This document shows, in pieces, positions 1 through 11,462 of a stretch of DNA of 64,000 nt (its first letter is position 1; every line of letters begins with the position of its first letter). This DNA is from Streblospio benedicti. Lineage: Eukaryota; Annelida; Polychaeta; Spionida; Spionidae. The notes below the pieces were generated by a model. It saw only the letters and a program-made list of their open reading frames with translations. It was not told the DNA's origin and did no database searches. The stretch lies in contig CM032666.1 in the NCBI GenBank assembly GCA_019095985.1, positions 1,881,081 through 1,945,080 on the forward strand, in the 5' to 3' direction. The position numbers and the translations under genes are program-made.

Positions 1-434
1 GAAACGGAAGATGACCGCCTATCACAGAAAAGGTGATTGTCGAGGTTGCCAGTTTTGTACAGGAAGGGTTGGGAAATGCATGTAAAGGGCCTGGTTTGTT
101 GATGATTTACTGGTATAGTGATAAAGAGACTGATTGCAGCCAAGGAACTATAGCCCATAGCATGATTGCTGCTATTTTCAGAGAATCAGCACAATGTCAA
201 GTTTTGTTTCATCTTCCTGAAATCGTTGATGATTTTGCACTCAGCTGTCTGCAAACACTTTTTTCCTTTTCAATTTATTGACTGAAATTTTCTTATAAAA
301 TCATTACAACAGTTCTGAAATAACTTGACAGTAAAACGGTGCCTTTTTATTGTGATCATGTGGCCTTTTAAGTCTGCTTTTTCTTTTACTAGTAATTTTT
401 GCTTTATAAAACTATCATCGTGTTTTTGTTGCAG

Positions 435-849
435 CGAATCGTCTCAACATGCCATTGACAGCAAGTCATTGCCGGAAGTCACCATCCTTGTTACGCCACT
501 CACCAGCCCCGATATATGCGCAGCGACGCAACCTCGAACACAGCAAAACAAAGAGACTGAGGCTGAAGAGACTGAGCAGATGGAAGTTTCTGAGGCATCA
601 ACATCAACAGAGAGAGTCACTCGCGCAAGGACTCCGACACGCAAATTGGAGGCAGAGGAAGTGATAGAGGCTGAAGAAACGACATCAACAGCCAGAGTCA
701 CTCCCACTCAAGCCATAGATGAGGGACCTGAGCTCGTCTCAGATTCAACCAACAGAGAGTCATTGCGGCAACACCAACATAGACTGCAATGCCCAGCAGA
801 CAAGGCCGCGCAAGGCAACAACCCCGCACAAGGCGCAGCTTCGCCGTGA
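435..849 (+). CDS. Possible exon of an unrecognised acidic Thr/Glu-rich protein
   Basis: An acceptor-like pyrimidine tract ending in AG (433-434) precedes an open frame of about 138 codons that stops at 847-849; a donor-like GT follows at 855. The peptide is rich in E, T, R and A and holds an imperfect internal duplication: an EAEET-type stretch followed by a T-rich stretch and RVT occurs twice, around residues 50-70 and 78-92 of the exon. No domain is recognised. An OTU stub lies just downstream (960-1124), so the two may belong to one decayed gene, but this is only inferred from proximity. It could equally be a chance frame in low-complexity sequence. Confidence 0.28.
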
Positions 850-959
850 AGCAGGTACTTATAGTAAAAAACCCATGGGCTTCAATGTAACACTCAGTTG
901 TCAAGCAAATTGACCTCTGAAATGTTTTGCCTGAGAGTGGATTTACATAATTTATCACT

Positions 960-1124
960 TTACGTGACCTGTTTAAATACTGCCCGCTTCATGCCTCACC
1001 ACATGAGCCTCCAAAACAGTTAGATCCAACATTTCGTTTGCATAATGTTCCCACTGATGGAGACTGCTTCTTTCATTGTTCGAGTTTCGCAATAGTGCAT
1101 TCAAGGGCGTTCTTTAACCTTTAA
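960..1124 (+). pseudogene. Truncated OTU-domain stub
   Basis: A 54-codon frame contains LHNVPTDGDCFFHC, the start of an OTU cysteine-protease fold with the catalytic DGDC motif. The frame stops about 17 residues after the catalytic Cys, and no C-terminal His motif is seen within the next kilobase. OTU proteases remove ubiquitin; the domain also occurs in some transposon proteins such as Helentron-type Helitrons. The match is close to the OTU exon at 60900-61617 (LQNVPADGDCFFHC), so the two are paralogous sequences within this window. Likely a broken copy or a single exon whose continuation is not recognisable. Confidence 0.55.
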
Positions 1125-1360
1125 TATTATTGAAACCCATGAAGGCTGCTCTAAGTGAAGGCACTACACGGGGATACCGTGAATACAACCCTTAAGTGTA
1201 ATGTGAAACATTGTATTCCTCACCATTATTTACTAATCTGTGTAAACATCAATATTGGCAAAAGTGCATCAATAAATACAATAATATGTCCACGCAGCAA
1301 GCCCAACACTCCTCACTTCCACCCGATTTTGCATCCTTCAGCGGTTATACAATTTTTGTA

Positions 1361-1551
1361 CAGTAGAACTTACAATTAAGACCACATCGTTATTAAGACC
1401 AACTCTCTATTGAGACCACCTCTATAATAAGACCACTTTTCACGGTCCCAACCCTTAAAGATACCAAAATAAACATCTGTATAGAGATCACCTCTCTACG
1501 GACACCAGCTAACACTGGTCCAAAGGTGGTCCTAATAAAGAGGTTCTACTG
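1361..1551. mobile_element. Short MITE, CAGTAGAAC ends (pogo/Tc1-like)
   Basis: The two ends are imperfect inverted repeats: CAGTAGAACTTAC on the left and GAGGTTCTACTG on the right. TA dinucleotides flank both ends (1359-1360 and 1552-1553). The interior repeats 'AAGACCAC' several times. There is no coding capacity. CAGT termini plus a TA target are typical of pogo-type mariners. A more decayed relative may lie at about 26800-26960. Confidence 0.65.
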
Positions 1552-1553
1552 TA

Positions 1554-3350
1554 CTTCTCAAGCCCAACGCTGATGACTTTCACCAAGTTTTGCATCATTC
1601 AGCGTTTATACATTTTTTTTCGTTTTGCATTTTAGATCCAACATACACACCCGTGAAATGTCTTGCTTGAGTATCATTTTTAAATCCGATAGCAGGGCTG
1701 TGTGTACGTGTGTGATCGTGCTGTTCAGCTCTATGGTCACTATCCATGACCAGTTTTATTTCACGTGAAACGTGATACGAGTTTAGAAATTCATGAATGG
1801 CAATGTCCAGAGTATGTACGAATGTTTAGTTTAATACCAAATAGCCGTACATAGTGTCAGGATTAAGTATGCCCCACTGTAGTAGTTCAAGCGTCATGTT
1901 TGCTTACGAACATGGGTATGAATGTGTAGATAAAGTGTGCATAAATCTTATACACGTAAAAACATAGGCAGTAAATTTATAACTCATGTTCCGGCCACTC
2001 AAAGGGAAGCTCATTTTCGTTTGAAATTCGAAGACGTCCCCAGTGTCTCTATGGCATCTTGACACCAGATCGGTGGTTTTTCCGTTCATCTTCTTTCACA
2101 CTGACCACTTGTTTTACTTAGCTACAAAAGTTGTGGCGATGAAGCATATGGTAATAAAGGGATTATAACCCTTAATTAGCACGTACTTATTATTCCACAC
2201 AAGGCTACAGAACGCTGGTTGTCCCAGCTGACGCCAACTCTCTCTTTTCTTCTATCTCTTCATGGGCCCTCTTTCTGCACACTTTATGCCGGCGCAACTT
2301 CAGTGTTGGCCGAGGCTGAAACTATCAGCGAACATGATGCCAAAGATTGTGGATAAGTATCATAGGTGTGTCCCCTAGGTTTTATAACCGGCTAATTTTA
2401 TGATTTATTATATTTGGTGACACATAAATAAATTTACTACTACTAATAACAATAATACCATTAAAAAAACATGGTATAAGAGGTGCGCCAGTCCAAGCAG
2501 GGATGCATGAACAGGGGACACCGCGACCTGTTGTCGAGCTGAGGCATTGTGTCGCCTTCGACCCCAAACATTTCCGTCAACTGAGTGGTTCGGCCAGAGA
2601 TCAATTCATTGTGCTTTCTTTCACTAGGAAGTTTTATAGTTTTATAGTTTTATAGTTTCTGTATTCATATGTAGCGTTTACAATGGACTTTAAAGAGCGA
2701 TTATAGTCCTGCCATATCTGCCCAGAACTTATGCCTATGGGCGGTCTGTGCCTGCCAGCTGCTCTCTCTTGAGCTAGATTCAAATTTCAAAAATACTTAT
2801 AGTTGGTTAAAAACGTACTGCGCATATACTTGTGCTAAATTTGAGAGCCATAAAAACCAACTAGGAGGCTACTAGGCACATGATCGCACGTACACACCCC
2901 TCTATCGGACCAACCAACATACGTAGTGTGACATTTCAATACAGTGTGCCAGCGGGATCGAGTCGTGTGAGCAGCAGACTTAACCTGCTTTGGTAAGTAC
3001 ACATTATTCCCCTTTCTTTTAAAACTGTCACGAGACAAGTTGATTGGAGTAAAAATCTTGTTTGCTAAACCGTCAATCAATCTGTAGCATTTAGTGGCAT
3101 GTCTCCAAGAGAGTGACATGATGAGCCATTTGATCACTCTTAGTATAGTATGGAGGCGGCTGCTGCCTCAATGCAGCCTTGCCACTCCAGGCTGCATTGT
3201 GTTGTACTGTCTGTCACGACTACTATGTGCAGTGAGGCATAACAACTGACTGTACTGTGTGTGACCGGTACTGTGTGTAGTGAGGCATTACATTTCACAA
3301 GTATGCAAAATCATGTTGGTTTTGGCATGTTTAAGGTCATGTTTTACTAC
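1554..3350. other. Intergenic stretch, no gene seen
   Basis: No convincing coding region. It holds a retroelement 3' tail (2366-2452) and a small run of 'GTTTTATA' repeats near 2635-2655. The open frame at 2835-3137 on the minus strand matches nothing recognised. Confidence 0.5.
2366..2452 (+). repeat. Retroelement 3' tail, copy 1
   Basis: The block starting TAGGTTTTATAACCGGC and ending GTGACACATAAATAAAT plus TACTAC-type repeats recurs at 18378-18478. The shared A-rich, short-repeat end is typical of a LINE or SINE 3' terminus. No coding part is attached in either copy. Confidence 0.5.
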
Positions 3351-3358
3351 TTTTTTAG

Positions 3359-3515
3359 GTGTCCACCCTCATATATTTCTACCAGCTCTGTTCGTATATT
3401 TCTTGATGAAGCTGCACTAGATGGTGTGCTGAAGGTTACTGCTCGGGCTATTACATATCAGTTGGATGTTATAGTGGAGATGACAAGTCGATCTAGAAAA
3501 GAACAGAGTTTAAAG
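3359..3515 (+). pseudogene. HECTD1: HECTD1-like exon A, compacted copy
   Basis: The exon has a TTTTTTAG acceptor just upstream and an AAAG|GTAGG donor. The peptide reads CPP..., FLDEAALDGVLKVTARAITY, then VEMTSRSRKEQSLK. This matches the N-terminal armadillo-type region of HECTD1 (family sequence from memory: [23 protein letters not shown] ... VVVELNNRTSRDLAEQCVK). About 25 residues present in the family, and in the later copies here, are absent from the middle of the exon. HECTD1 is a giant HECT-type E3 ubiquitin ligase. The copy precedes the start-codon exon, so gene order is scrambled and it is most likely a pseudogene piece. Confidence 0.65.
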
Positions 3516-3630
3516 GTAGGCGTGTGTATTACAAATGCTAAAATAAAGTAATGTATTTTTTAATCATAGTGTGTTTTACTGTGATTTCTTTACGTTGTAT
3601 AATATTAATCTTTAAATTTCTTGATTCAAG

Positions 3631-3774
3631 GTTTTGGAGTTCATATTTACCTGTGAATCTGAAATAGTATTTGAGTCTGGTGGTGATCTCGCTGAACAGT
3701 TGATCCAACTCCTTTAGCGCAGTCTGGACTTGTTGAAGATTTGCTGGAAAGGCTTGCTGGAGCAGGAAGCCATG
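3631..3774 (+). pseudogene. HECTD1: HECTD1-like exons B and C fused, compacted copy
   Basis: The acceptor ATTCAAG is followed by the start of exon B (VLEFIFTCESEIVFESGGD). The sequence then jumps into the end of exon C ([22 protein letters not shown] in a shifted frame) and ends at a CCATG|GTACG donor. The intron and most of both exons that separate these parts in the downstream units are missing. Outer splice borders are kept, which suggests a deletion inside an older full copy. Not translatable as one frame. Confidence 0.6.
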
Positions 3775-3822
3775 GTACGTGTCATTCTTTCGTGAATTGT
3801 GTGTGTCAGAGCTGCATTGTTA

Positions 3823-4229
3823 TTTTTTGCCAGATCTATATCACAATTTTGATTATTCTGATTGGTTTACATAATAGTGAACACTTACATGAAAATGGCA
3901 TTTTTCCAGTGTCTGTGAGAGACAGTCAGACATTTTGAACAAGTCAAAATTGGGGATTAGGCACCATGATTGGAACAGCCAAGTTTGTGTATATTTTTTA
4001 TTTGCATACACATTTATGTATCACCAATTATGTGACTACCCATGTGTATGCAAATCAAAAATATAAACATTGCTGTTCCAATCTTGTTACCTAATCCCCA
4101 ATTTTGACTTGTTCAAAATGTCTGACTGTCTCTCACAGACACTAGAAAAATGCCATTTTCATGTAAGTGTTCACTATTATGTAAACCAATCAGAATAATC
4201 AAAATTACAATATAGATCTGGCAAAAAAA
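3823..4229. mobile_element. Fold-back MITE with ~185-bp arms
   Basis: The left part (TTTTTTGCCAGATCTATATC and onward) returns as its reverse complement on the right, ending GATATAGATCTGGC-like then A-run, with a spacer of only a few tens of bases near 4000-4030. TA flanks both ends. No coding capacity. A half copy lies at about 35710-35890 in the opposite orientation, and there the similarity continues into sequence that matches 4230-4325, so the full family is longer than the arms. A diverged relative sits at 24817-25090. Confidence 0.75.
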
Positions 4230-4436
4230 TAGCGTTTCATTCCTATGATTTTTATTTTGATATTCATTACCATTTTTTAGTTATGATTGAAAATGTGTAG
4301 TTCTGAACTTGCTGTCAGCACATTAACACAAATTCACTCATCGGATCAATCATAGAGATTATACAATTACTCAGTTACATCTTTGCTATTGGAAATTGCA
4401 ATAGATGAAATAATCTTTACATAAATTCAATTGCAG

Positions 4437-4587
4437 GTATATCTTTTTTCTGCTAAGACATGGCGGAGGTAGACCCTGAAACGTTGCTGGAATGGCTCCA
4501 CACTGGAACAGGGGGAGCGAGATATGCAGTTAATGGCTTTAGAACAGCTATGTATGTTGCTGCTCATGTTGCTAGTCATTTTGAGAG
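4437..4587 (+). pseudogene. HECTD1: HECTD1-like first coding exon
   Basis: After an ATTGCAG acceptor, an ATG at 4460 in good context starts MAEVDPETLLEWLHTGTGG, nearly identical to the HECTD1 N-terminus (MADVDPDTLLEWLQMGQG). Immediately after, the family sequence continues only in another frame as ERDMQLMALEQLCMLLLM; the slip is at a GGGGG run near 4511-4515. The exon ends at a GAGAG|GTGTG donor. Either the copy is a pseudogene or the G run is miscalled. Because the next exons are also damaged, a pseudogene is preferred. A working HECTD1 is expected elsewhere in the genome. Confidence 0.72.
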
Positions 4588-4720
4588 GTGTGTATTTAAC
4601 CTTGTTTCAAAATTTAGTAAAGATGCAAATTGTATTAAATATTGTTTTAAAGCATCTGAAGTGTATTCAAAATCACATTGGTTTTTGCATGTTTAAGTTC
4701 ATGTTTACTACTTTTTTTAG

Positions 4721-4943
4721 GTGTCCACCACATGTTTACTACTTTTTTAAGTTGGCCACCCCCGTCGGCTCTGTGTCGATAATGTGCTAGAGGTTACTGC
4801 TCGTGCTATGACATATTATGTGGGTTTTTCTGTGGAATCGATTAGACAGATTGTTGCTTTTGAAGGAGCTATTAAAGGCAATATGCAGAAGCCTTGTGAA
4901 AGTGGAGATGACAAGTCGATTTAGTAAAGAACAGAGTATAAAG
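4721..4943 (+). pseudogene. HECTD1: HECTD1-like exon A, second copy
   Basis: Acceptor CTTTTTTTAG, then CPPH..., [13 protein letters not shown], a [16 protein letters not shown] stretch and SKEQSIK before an AAAG|GTAGG donor. Frames change between these blocks. It follows the start-codon exon in the correct gene order (start exon, exon A, then exon B at 5058), so 4437-5273 preserves the normal 5' order of a HECTD1 gene, and the array behind it arose by repeated duplication of the A-B-C part. Confidence 0.65.
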
Positions 4944-5057
4944 GTAGGTGTGTATTACAAATGCCAAAATAAAGTAATGTCATTTTTTAGTCATAGTTTG
5001 TTTTACTGTAAATGTTTTTTGCTGTAGAATACTAATTTTTAAAATTCTTGATTCAAG

Positions 5058-8000
5058 GTTTTGGAGTTCATATGGACCCGTGAATCTCTATCAGTATTGG
5101 AGTCTGGTGGCTGGAACTTTGTTCTAAAGTTTATTCGTGAGCATGGGATTCCACTTCAAAGATACAGTTCATTCTGGAATGTCAGTCATGTCCAGATTAT
5201 GTGTAATCACAGGATGCAACATTAACTGCATGTGTTGTCTCTTTCAACATTACTTAAACACGATGATCCATTTGTAAGTAATAATAATTCTTTAATTCTT
5301 GAATTCTTGAATTACTCTTTGTTCACACAGAATTTTCTATTCATAAATAATTTGTTTCTCTATTCAATGTATATGTCACATATACGTAGAATTTGATATC
5401 AAATATTTTACTAAAGAGTTAATGATGGTGTTTCTGAACATGAATATGTATATATTTCTGTTTGCTTTGGTCAGGCTGCTGATGGTGCCTTGAGGTGCTT
5501 TTAATAGCCTTAGAACACTTGTATGATAGATTCACCAGGCTTTGGAGTTGATCCAATCTGGTTTCAAAATTTAAAGCTCAAATTGCATTAAATGGACTTG
5601 TTGAAGATTTGTTTGGAAAGGCTTATTTCTTTTCTCCCATGAAACTTTACTACACAACGTGCTGGAGGTTACTGCTTGTGCTATCACATATTATTTGGCT
5701 GTTTTTGTGGAATTGACTAGACCGAATGTTGCTGTTGTTGTTGTTCTCGTTTCTGTCGAATGTATTAGACCAATTGTTGAAGGAGCTATTAAGGCAATAT
5801 GCAGTAGGCTGTGTGGTAGTGGAGATGACAAGTCATACTAGTAAAGATATCGCTGAACAAAGTATAAAGGTAGGCGTGTGTATTACAAATGTCAAAATAA
5901 AGTAATGTCATTTTTTTAGTCATATTGTTTTTTACTATGAATGTTTTTTCATTGTAGAACACTAATTTTTAAATTTCTTGATTCAAGGTTTTAGAGTTCA
6001 TATGGACCCGTGAATCTCTATCAGTATTGGAGTCTGGTGGCTGGAACTTTGTTCTAAAGTTTATTCGTGAGCATGGGACTCCACTTCAAAGATACACTTC
6101 ATTCTGGAATGTCAGTCATGTCCAGATTATGTGTAATCACAGGATGCAACATTGACTGCATGTGTTGTCTCTTTCAACATTTCTTAAACACGATGATCCA
6201 TTTGTAAGTAATATTAATTTTCTTGAATTACTCTTTGTTCACACAGAATTTTCTATTCATAAATAATTTATTGTTTCTCTATTCAATGTATATGTCACAT
6301 ATACATAGGATTTGATATCAAATATTTTACTCAAAAGAGTTAATGATGGTGTTTCTGAACATGAATATGTATATATTTCTGTTTGCTTTGGTCAGGCTGC
6401 TGATGGTGCCTTGAGGTGCTTTGCCTCACTTGCTGATAGATTCACCAGGCTGGGAGTTGATCCAGCTCCTTTAGCTCAGTCTGGACTTGTTGAAGATTTG
6501 CTGGAAAGGCTTATTTCTTGATGAAACTGCACTACACAACGTGCTGGAGGATACTGCTTGTGCTCTCACATATTATTTGGCTGTTTTTGTGGAATTGACT
6601 AGACCGAATGTTGCTGTTGTTGCTGTTCTTGTTTCTGTCGAATGTATTAGACCAATTGTTGAAGGAGCTATTAAGGCAATATGCAGTAGGCTGTGTGGTA
6701 GTGGAGATGACAAGTCATACTAGTAAAGATATCGCTGAACAAAGTATAAAGGTAGGCGTGTGTATTACAAATGTCAAAATAAAGTAATGTCATTTTTTAG
6801 TCCTATTGTTTTTTACTATGGATGTTTTTTCGTTGTAGAACACTAATTTTTAAATTTCTTGATTCAAGGTTTTAGAGTTCATATGGACCCATGAATCTCT
6901 CAGTATTGGAGTCTGGTGGCTGGAACTTTGTTCTAAAGTTTATTCGTGAGCATGGGACTCCACTTCCAAGATACACGTCATTCTGGAATGTCAGTCATGT
7001 CCAGATTATGTGTAATCACAGGATGCAACATTGATTGCATGTGTTGTCTCTTTCAACATTACTTAAACACGATGATCCATTTGTAAGTAATATTAATTTT
7101 CTTGAATTACTCTCTGTTCACACAGATTTTTCTATTCATAAATAATTTATTGTTTCTCTATTCAATGTATATGTCACATATACATAGGATTTGATATCAA
7201 ATATTTTACTCAAAAGAGTTAATGATGGTGTTTCTGAACATGAATATGTATATATTTCTGTTTGCTTTGGTCAGGCTGCTGATGGTGCCTTGAGGTGCTT
7301 TGCCTCACTTGCTGATAGATTCACCAGGCTGGGAGTTGATCCAGCTCCTTTAGCTCAGTCTGGACTTGTTGAAGATTTGCTGGAAAGGCTTATTTCTTGA
7401 TGAAACTTTACTACACAACGTGCTGGAGGATACTGCTTGTGCTCTCACATATTATTTGGCTGTTTTTGTGGAATTGACTAGACCAAATGTTGCTGTTGTT
7501 GCTGTTCTCGTTTCTGTCGAATGTATTAGACCAATTGTTGAAGGAGCTATTAAGGCAATATGCAGTAGGCTGTGTGGTAGTGGAGATGACAAGTCATACT
7601 AGTAAAGATATCGCTGAACAAAGTATAAAGGTAGGCGTGTGTATTACAAATGTCAAAATAAAGTAATGTCATTTTTTTAGTCATATTGTTTTTTACTATG
7701 GATGTTTTTTCGTTGTAGAACACTAATTTTTAAATTTCTTGATTCAAGGTTTTAGAGTTCATATGGACCCGTGAATCTCTATCAGTATTGGAGTCTGGTG
7801 GCTGGAACTTTGTTCTAAAGTTTATTCGTGAGCATGGGACTCCACTTCAAAGATAACTTCATTCTGGAATGTCAGTCATGTCCAGATTATGTGTAATCAC
7901 AGGATGCAACATTGACTGCATGTGTTGTCTCTTTCAACATTACTTAAACACGATGATCCATTTGTAAGTAATATTAATTTTCTTGAATTACTCTTTGTTC

Positions 8001-10897
8001 ACACAGATTTTTCTATTCATAAATAATTTATTGTTTCTCTATTCAATGTATATGTCACATATACATAGGATTTGATATCAAATATTTTACTAAAAAGAGT
8101 TAATGATGGTGTTTCTGAACATGAATATGTATATATTTCTGTTTGCTTTGGTCAGGCTGCTGATGGTGCCTTGAGGTGCTTTGCCTCACTTGCTGATAGA
8201 TTCACCAGGCTGGGAGTTGATCCAGCTCCTTTAGCTCAGTCTGGACTTGTTGAAGATTTGCTGGAAAGGCTTATTTCTTGATGAAACTGCACTACACAAC
8301 GTGCTGGAGGATACTGCTTGTGCTCTCACATATTATTTGGCTGTTTTTGTGGAATTGACTAGACCGAATGTTGCTGTTGTTGTTGTTGCTGTGTCGTTTC
8401 TGTCGAATGTATTAGACCAATTGTTGAAGGAGCTATTAAGGCAATATGCAGTAGGCTGTGTGGTAGTGGAGATGACAAGTCATACTAGTAAAGATATCGC
8501 TGAACAAAGTATAAAGGTAGGCGTGTGTATTACAAATGTCAAAATAAAGTAATGTCATTTTTTAGTCCTATTGTTTTTTTACTATGGATGTTTTTTCATT
8601 GTAGAACACTAATTTTTAAATTTCTTGATTCAAGGTTTTGGAGTTCATATGGACCCGAGAATCTCTATCAGTATTGGAGTCTGGTGGCTGGAACTTTGTT
8701 CTAAAGTTTATTTGTGAGCATGGGACTCCACTTCAAAGATACACTTCTGGAATGTCAGTCATGTCCAGATTATGTGTAATCACAGGATGCAACATTGACT
8801 GCATGTGTTGTCTCTTTCAACATTTCTTAAACACGATGATCCATTTGTAAGTAATATTAATTTTCTTGAATTACTCTTTGTTCACACAGAATTTTCTATT
8901 CATAAATAATTTATTGTTTCTCTATTCAATGTATACGTAGAATTTGATATCAAATATTTTACTAAAGAGTTAATGATGGTGTTTCTGAACATGAATATGT
9001 ATATATTTCTGTTTGCTTTGGTCAGGCTGCTGATGGTGCCTTGAGGTGCTTTGCCTCACTTGCTGATAGATTCACCAGGCTCGGAGTTGATCCGGCTCCT
9101 TTAGCTCAGTCTGGACTTGTTGAAGATTTGCTGGAAAGGCTTATTTCTTGATGAAACTTTACTACACAACGTGCTGGAGGATACTGCTTGTGCTCTCACA
9201 TATTATTTGGCTGTTTTTGTGGAATTGACTAGACCAAATGTTGCTGTTGTTGCTGTTCTCGTTTCTGTCGAATGTATTAGACCAATTGTTGAAGGAGCTA
9301 TTAAGGCAATATGCAGTAGGCTGTGTGGTAGTGGAGATGACAAGTCATACTAGTAAAGATATCGCTGAACAAAGTATAAAGGTAGGCGTGTGTATTACAA
9401 ATGTCAAAATAAAGTAATGTCATTTTTTTAGTCATATTGTTTTTTACTATGGATGTTTTTTCATTGTAGAACACTAATTTTTAAATTTCTTGATTCAAGG
9501 TTTTGGAGTTCATATGGACCCGAGAATCAGTATTGGAGTCTGGTGGCTGGAACTTTGTTCTAAAGTTTATTTGTGAGCATGGATTCCACTTCAAAGATAC
9601 ACTAGGTCATGTCCAGATTATGTGTAATCACAGGATGCAACATTGACTGCATGTGTTGTCTCTTTCAACATTACTTAAACACGATGATCCATTTGTAAGT
9701 AATATTAATTTTCTTGAATTACTCTTTGTTCACACAGATGTTTCTATTCATAAATAATTTATTGTTTCTCTATTCAATGTATATGTCACATATACGTAGA
9801 ATTTGATATCAAATATTTTACTAAAAAGAGTTAATGATTGTGTTTCTGAACATGAATATGTATATATTTCTGTTTGCTTTGGTCAGGCTGCTGATGGTGC
9901 CTTGAGGTGCTTTGCCTCACTTGCTGATAGATTCACCAGGCTCGGAGTTGATCCGGCTCCTTTAGCTCAGTCTGGACTTGTTGAAGATTTGCTGGAAAGG
10001 CTTATTTCTTGATGAAACTTTACTACACAACGTGCTGGAGGATGCTGCTTGTGCTCTCACATATTATTTGGCTGTTTTTTGTGGAATTGACTAGACCAAA
10101 TGTTGCTGTTGTTGTTAAAAATGTTCTCGTTTCTGTCTGAAATGTATTAGACCAATTGTTGAAGGAGCTATTAAGGCAATATGCAGTAGGCTGTGTGGTA
10201 GTGGAGATGACAAGTCATACTAGTAAAGATATCGCTGAACAAAGTATAAAGGTAAAGGTAGGCGTGTGTATTACAAATGTCAAAATAAAGTAATGTCATT
10301 TTTTAGTCATATTGTTTTTTACTATGGATGTTTTTTCATTGTAGAACACTAATTTTTAAATTTCTTGATTCAAGGTTTTGGAGTTCATATGGACCCGAGA
10401 ATCAGTATTGGAGTCTGGTGGCTGGAACTTTGTTCTAAAGTTTATTTGTGAGCATGGATTCCACTTCAAAGATACACTAGGTCATGTCCAGATTATGTGT
10501 AATCACAGGATGCAACATTGACTGCATGTGTTGTCTCTTTCAACATTACTTAAACACGATGATCCATTTGTAAGTAATATTAATTTTCTTGAATTACTCT
10601 TTGTTCACACAGATGTTTCTATTCATAAATAATTTATTGTTTCTCTATTCAATGTATATGTCACATATACGTAGAATTTGATATCAAATATTTTACTAAA
10701 AAGAGTTAATGATTGTGTTTCTGAACATGAATATGTATATATTTCTGTTTGCTTTGGTCAGGCTGCTGATGGTGCCTTGATGTGCTATGCCTCACTTGCT
10801 GATAGATTGACCAGGCTCGGAGTTGATCCAGCTCCTTTAGCTCAGTCTGGACTTGCTGAAGATTTGCTGGAAAAGCTTTCTGGAACAGTAAGCCATG
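5058..10897 (+). repeat. HECTD1: Tandem array of ~880-bp HECTD1 exon units (about 7 copies)
   Basis: Exon B (VLEFIWTRESLSVLESGGW...) starts at 5058, 5988, 6869, 7749, 8635, 9500 and 10375. Exon C ([16 protein letters not shown], then [21 protein letters not shown]) starts at 5475, 6396, 7275, 8156, 9026, 9887 and 10762. Spacing is 861-930 bases. Each unit runs exon B, intron, exon C, a direct joint into exon A ([12 protein letters not shown]...), and a GTAGG intron, then repeats. Family HECTD1 reads [30 protein letters not shown], so identity is clear. Units are very similar and share the same frame breaks. Only the last exon C (10762-10897) has a normal end (EKLSGTVSH before a CATG|GTACG donor). 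Most likely an amplified, non-coding remnant. Confidence 0.85.
6396..6773 (+). pseudogene. HECTD1: Representative fused exon C/A of the array
   Basis: Shown as an example of the unit. After a TTTGGTCAG acceptor the frame encodes [16 protein letters not shown] through [11 protein letters not shown], then enters exon A sequence with no intron. In the exon C frame a stop follows three codons later. In the exon A frame the peptide is [13 protein letters not shown]..., followed by an extra stretch of about 18 residues ([16 protein letters not shown]) that looks like a partial duplication of the following [20 protein letters not shown] one-base slip then separates this from VVVEMTS...DIAEQSIK before the GTAGG donor. 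The same features recur in units at about 7275, 8156, 9026 and 9887 with small differences. Confidence 0.7.
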
Positions 10898-11462
10898 GTA
10901 CGTATCATTCTTTATTGAATTGTGTGTATCACAGAGCTGCATTGTTATTTTCAATCCAATAGTCAATTCAACAGAACATCTGCAAAATATTACAATTTCT
11001 TCATATTAGAGCAAATAGTCACTTGCCTTCATATTGAATTCTATTATAAACTGTGATAACATTAATGACAAGTTGAAGTTTTTAGATACCTTCTCTGTAT
11101 CTCATAATATTGTCAATACTATTCACGTATCAAACCTTGGCATTTGATTATTACAAATATGTTTTCTAAAACAGTGGTAAAGAATGATCATTCAAAATGC
11201 ATAGGAGATCCAATTTTTTTATACATATCATTTACTATTCATGAAAAACCTTGGCATTTGATCATCAAAATGAATGGAACTTTAGATATCATTTGGTCAA
11301 ATTCATTGCTAGACACTGTCCTACTTTGACAGCAACTCCTTAGGCATGAAAAGTATCTGATGATTTGAGTATGAATCAGTTGGCTGCTATGGACTTCTAG
11401 CACACATCAGTTACGATGAACCCAGAACCAGTTAATACCGCATGACTGATAGTTTATGTGCA

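Noticed and set aside
3823-4229. CRISPR-like or satellite structure
   Set aside because: The repeated sequence is a single pair of inverted arms, i.e. a fold-back MITE; no direct repeat/spacer series exists in the window.
5058-10897. An intact multi-repeat protein encoded by the array
   Set aside because: Frames break at the same places in the units, and the exon C/A joint puts a stop in the exon C frame, so no continuous product is supported.
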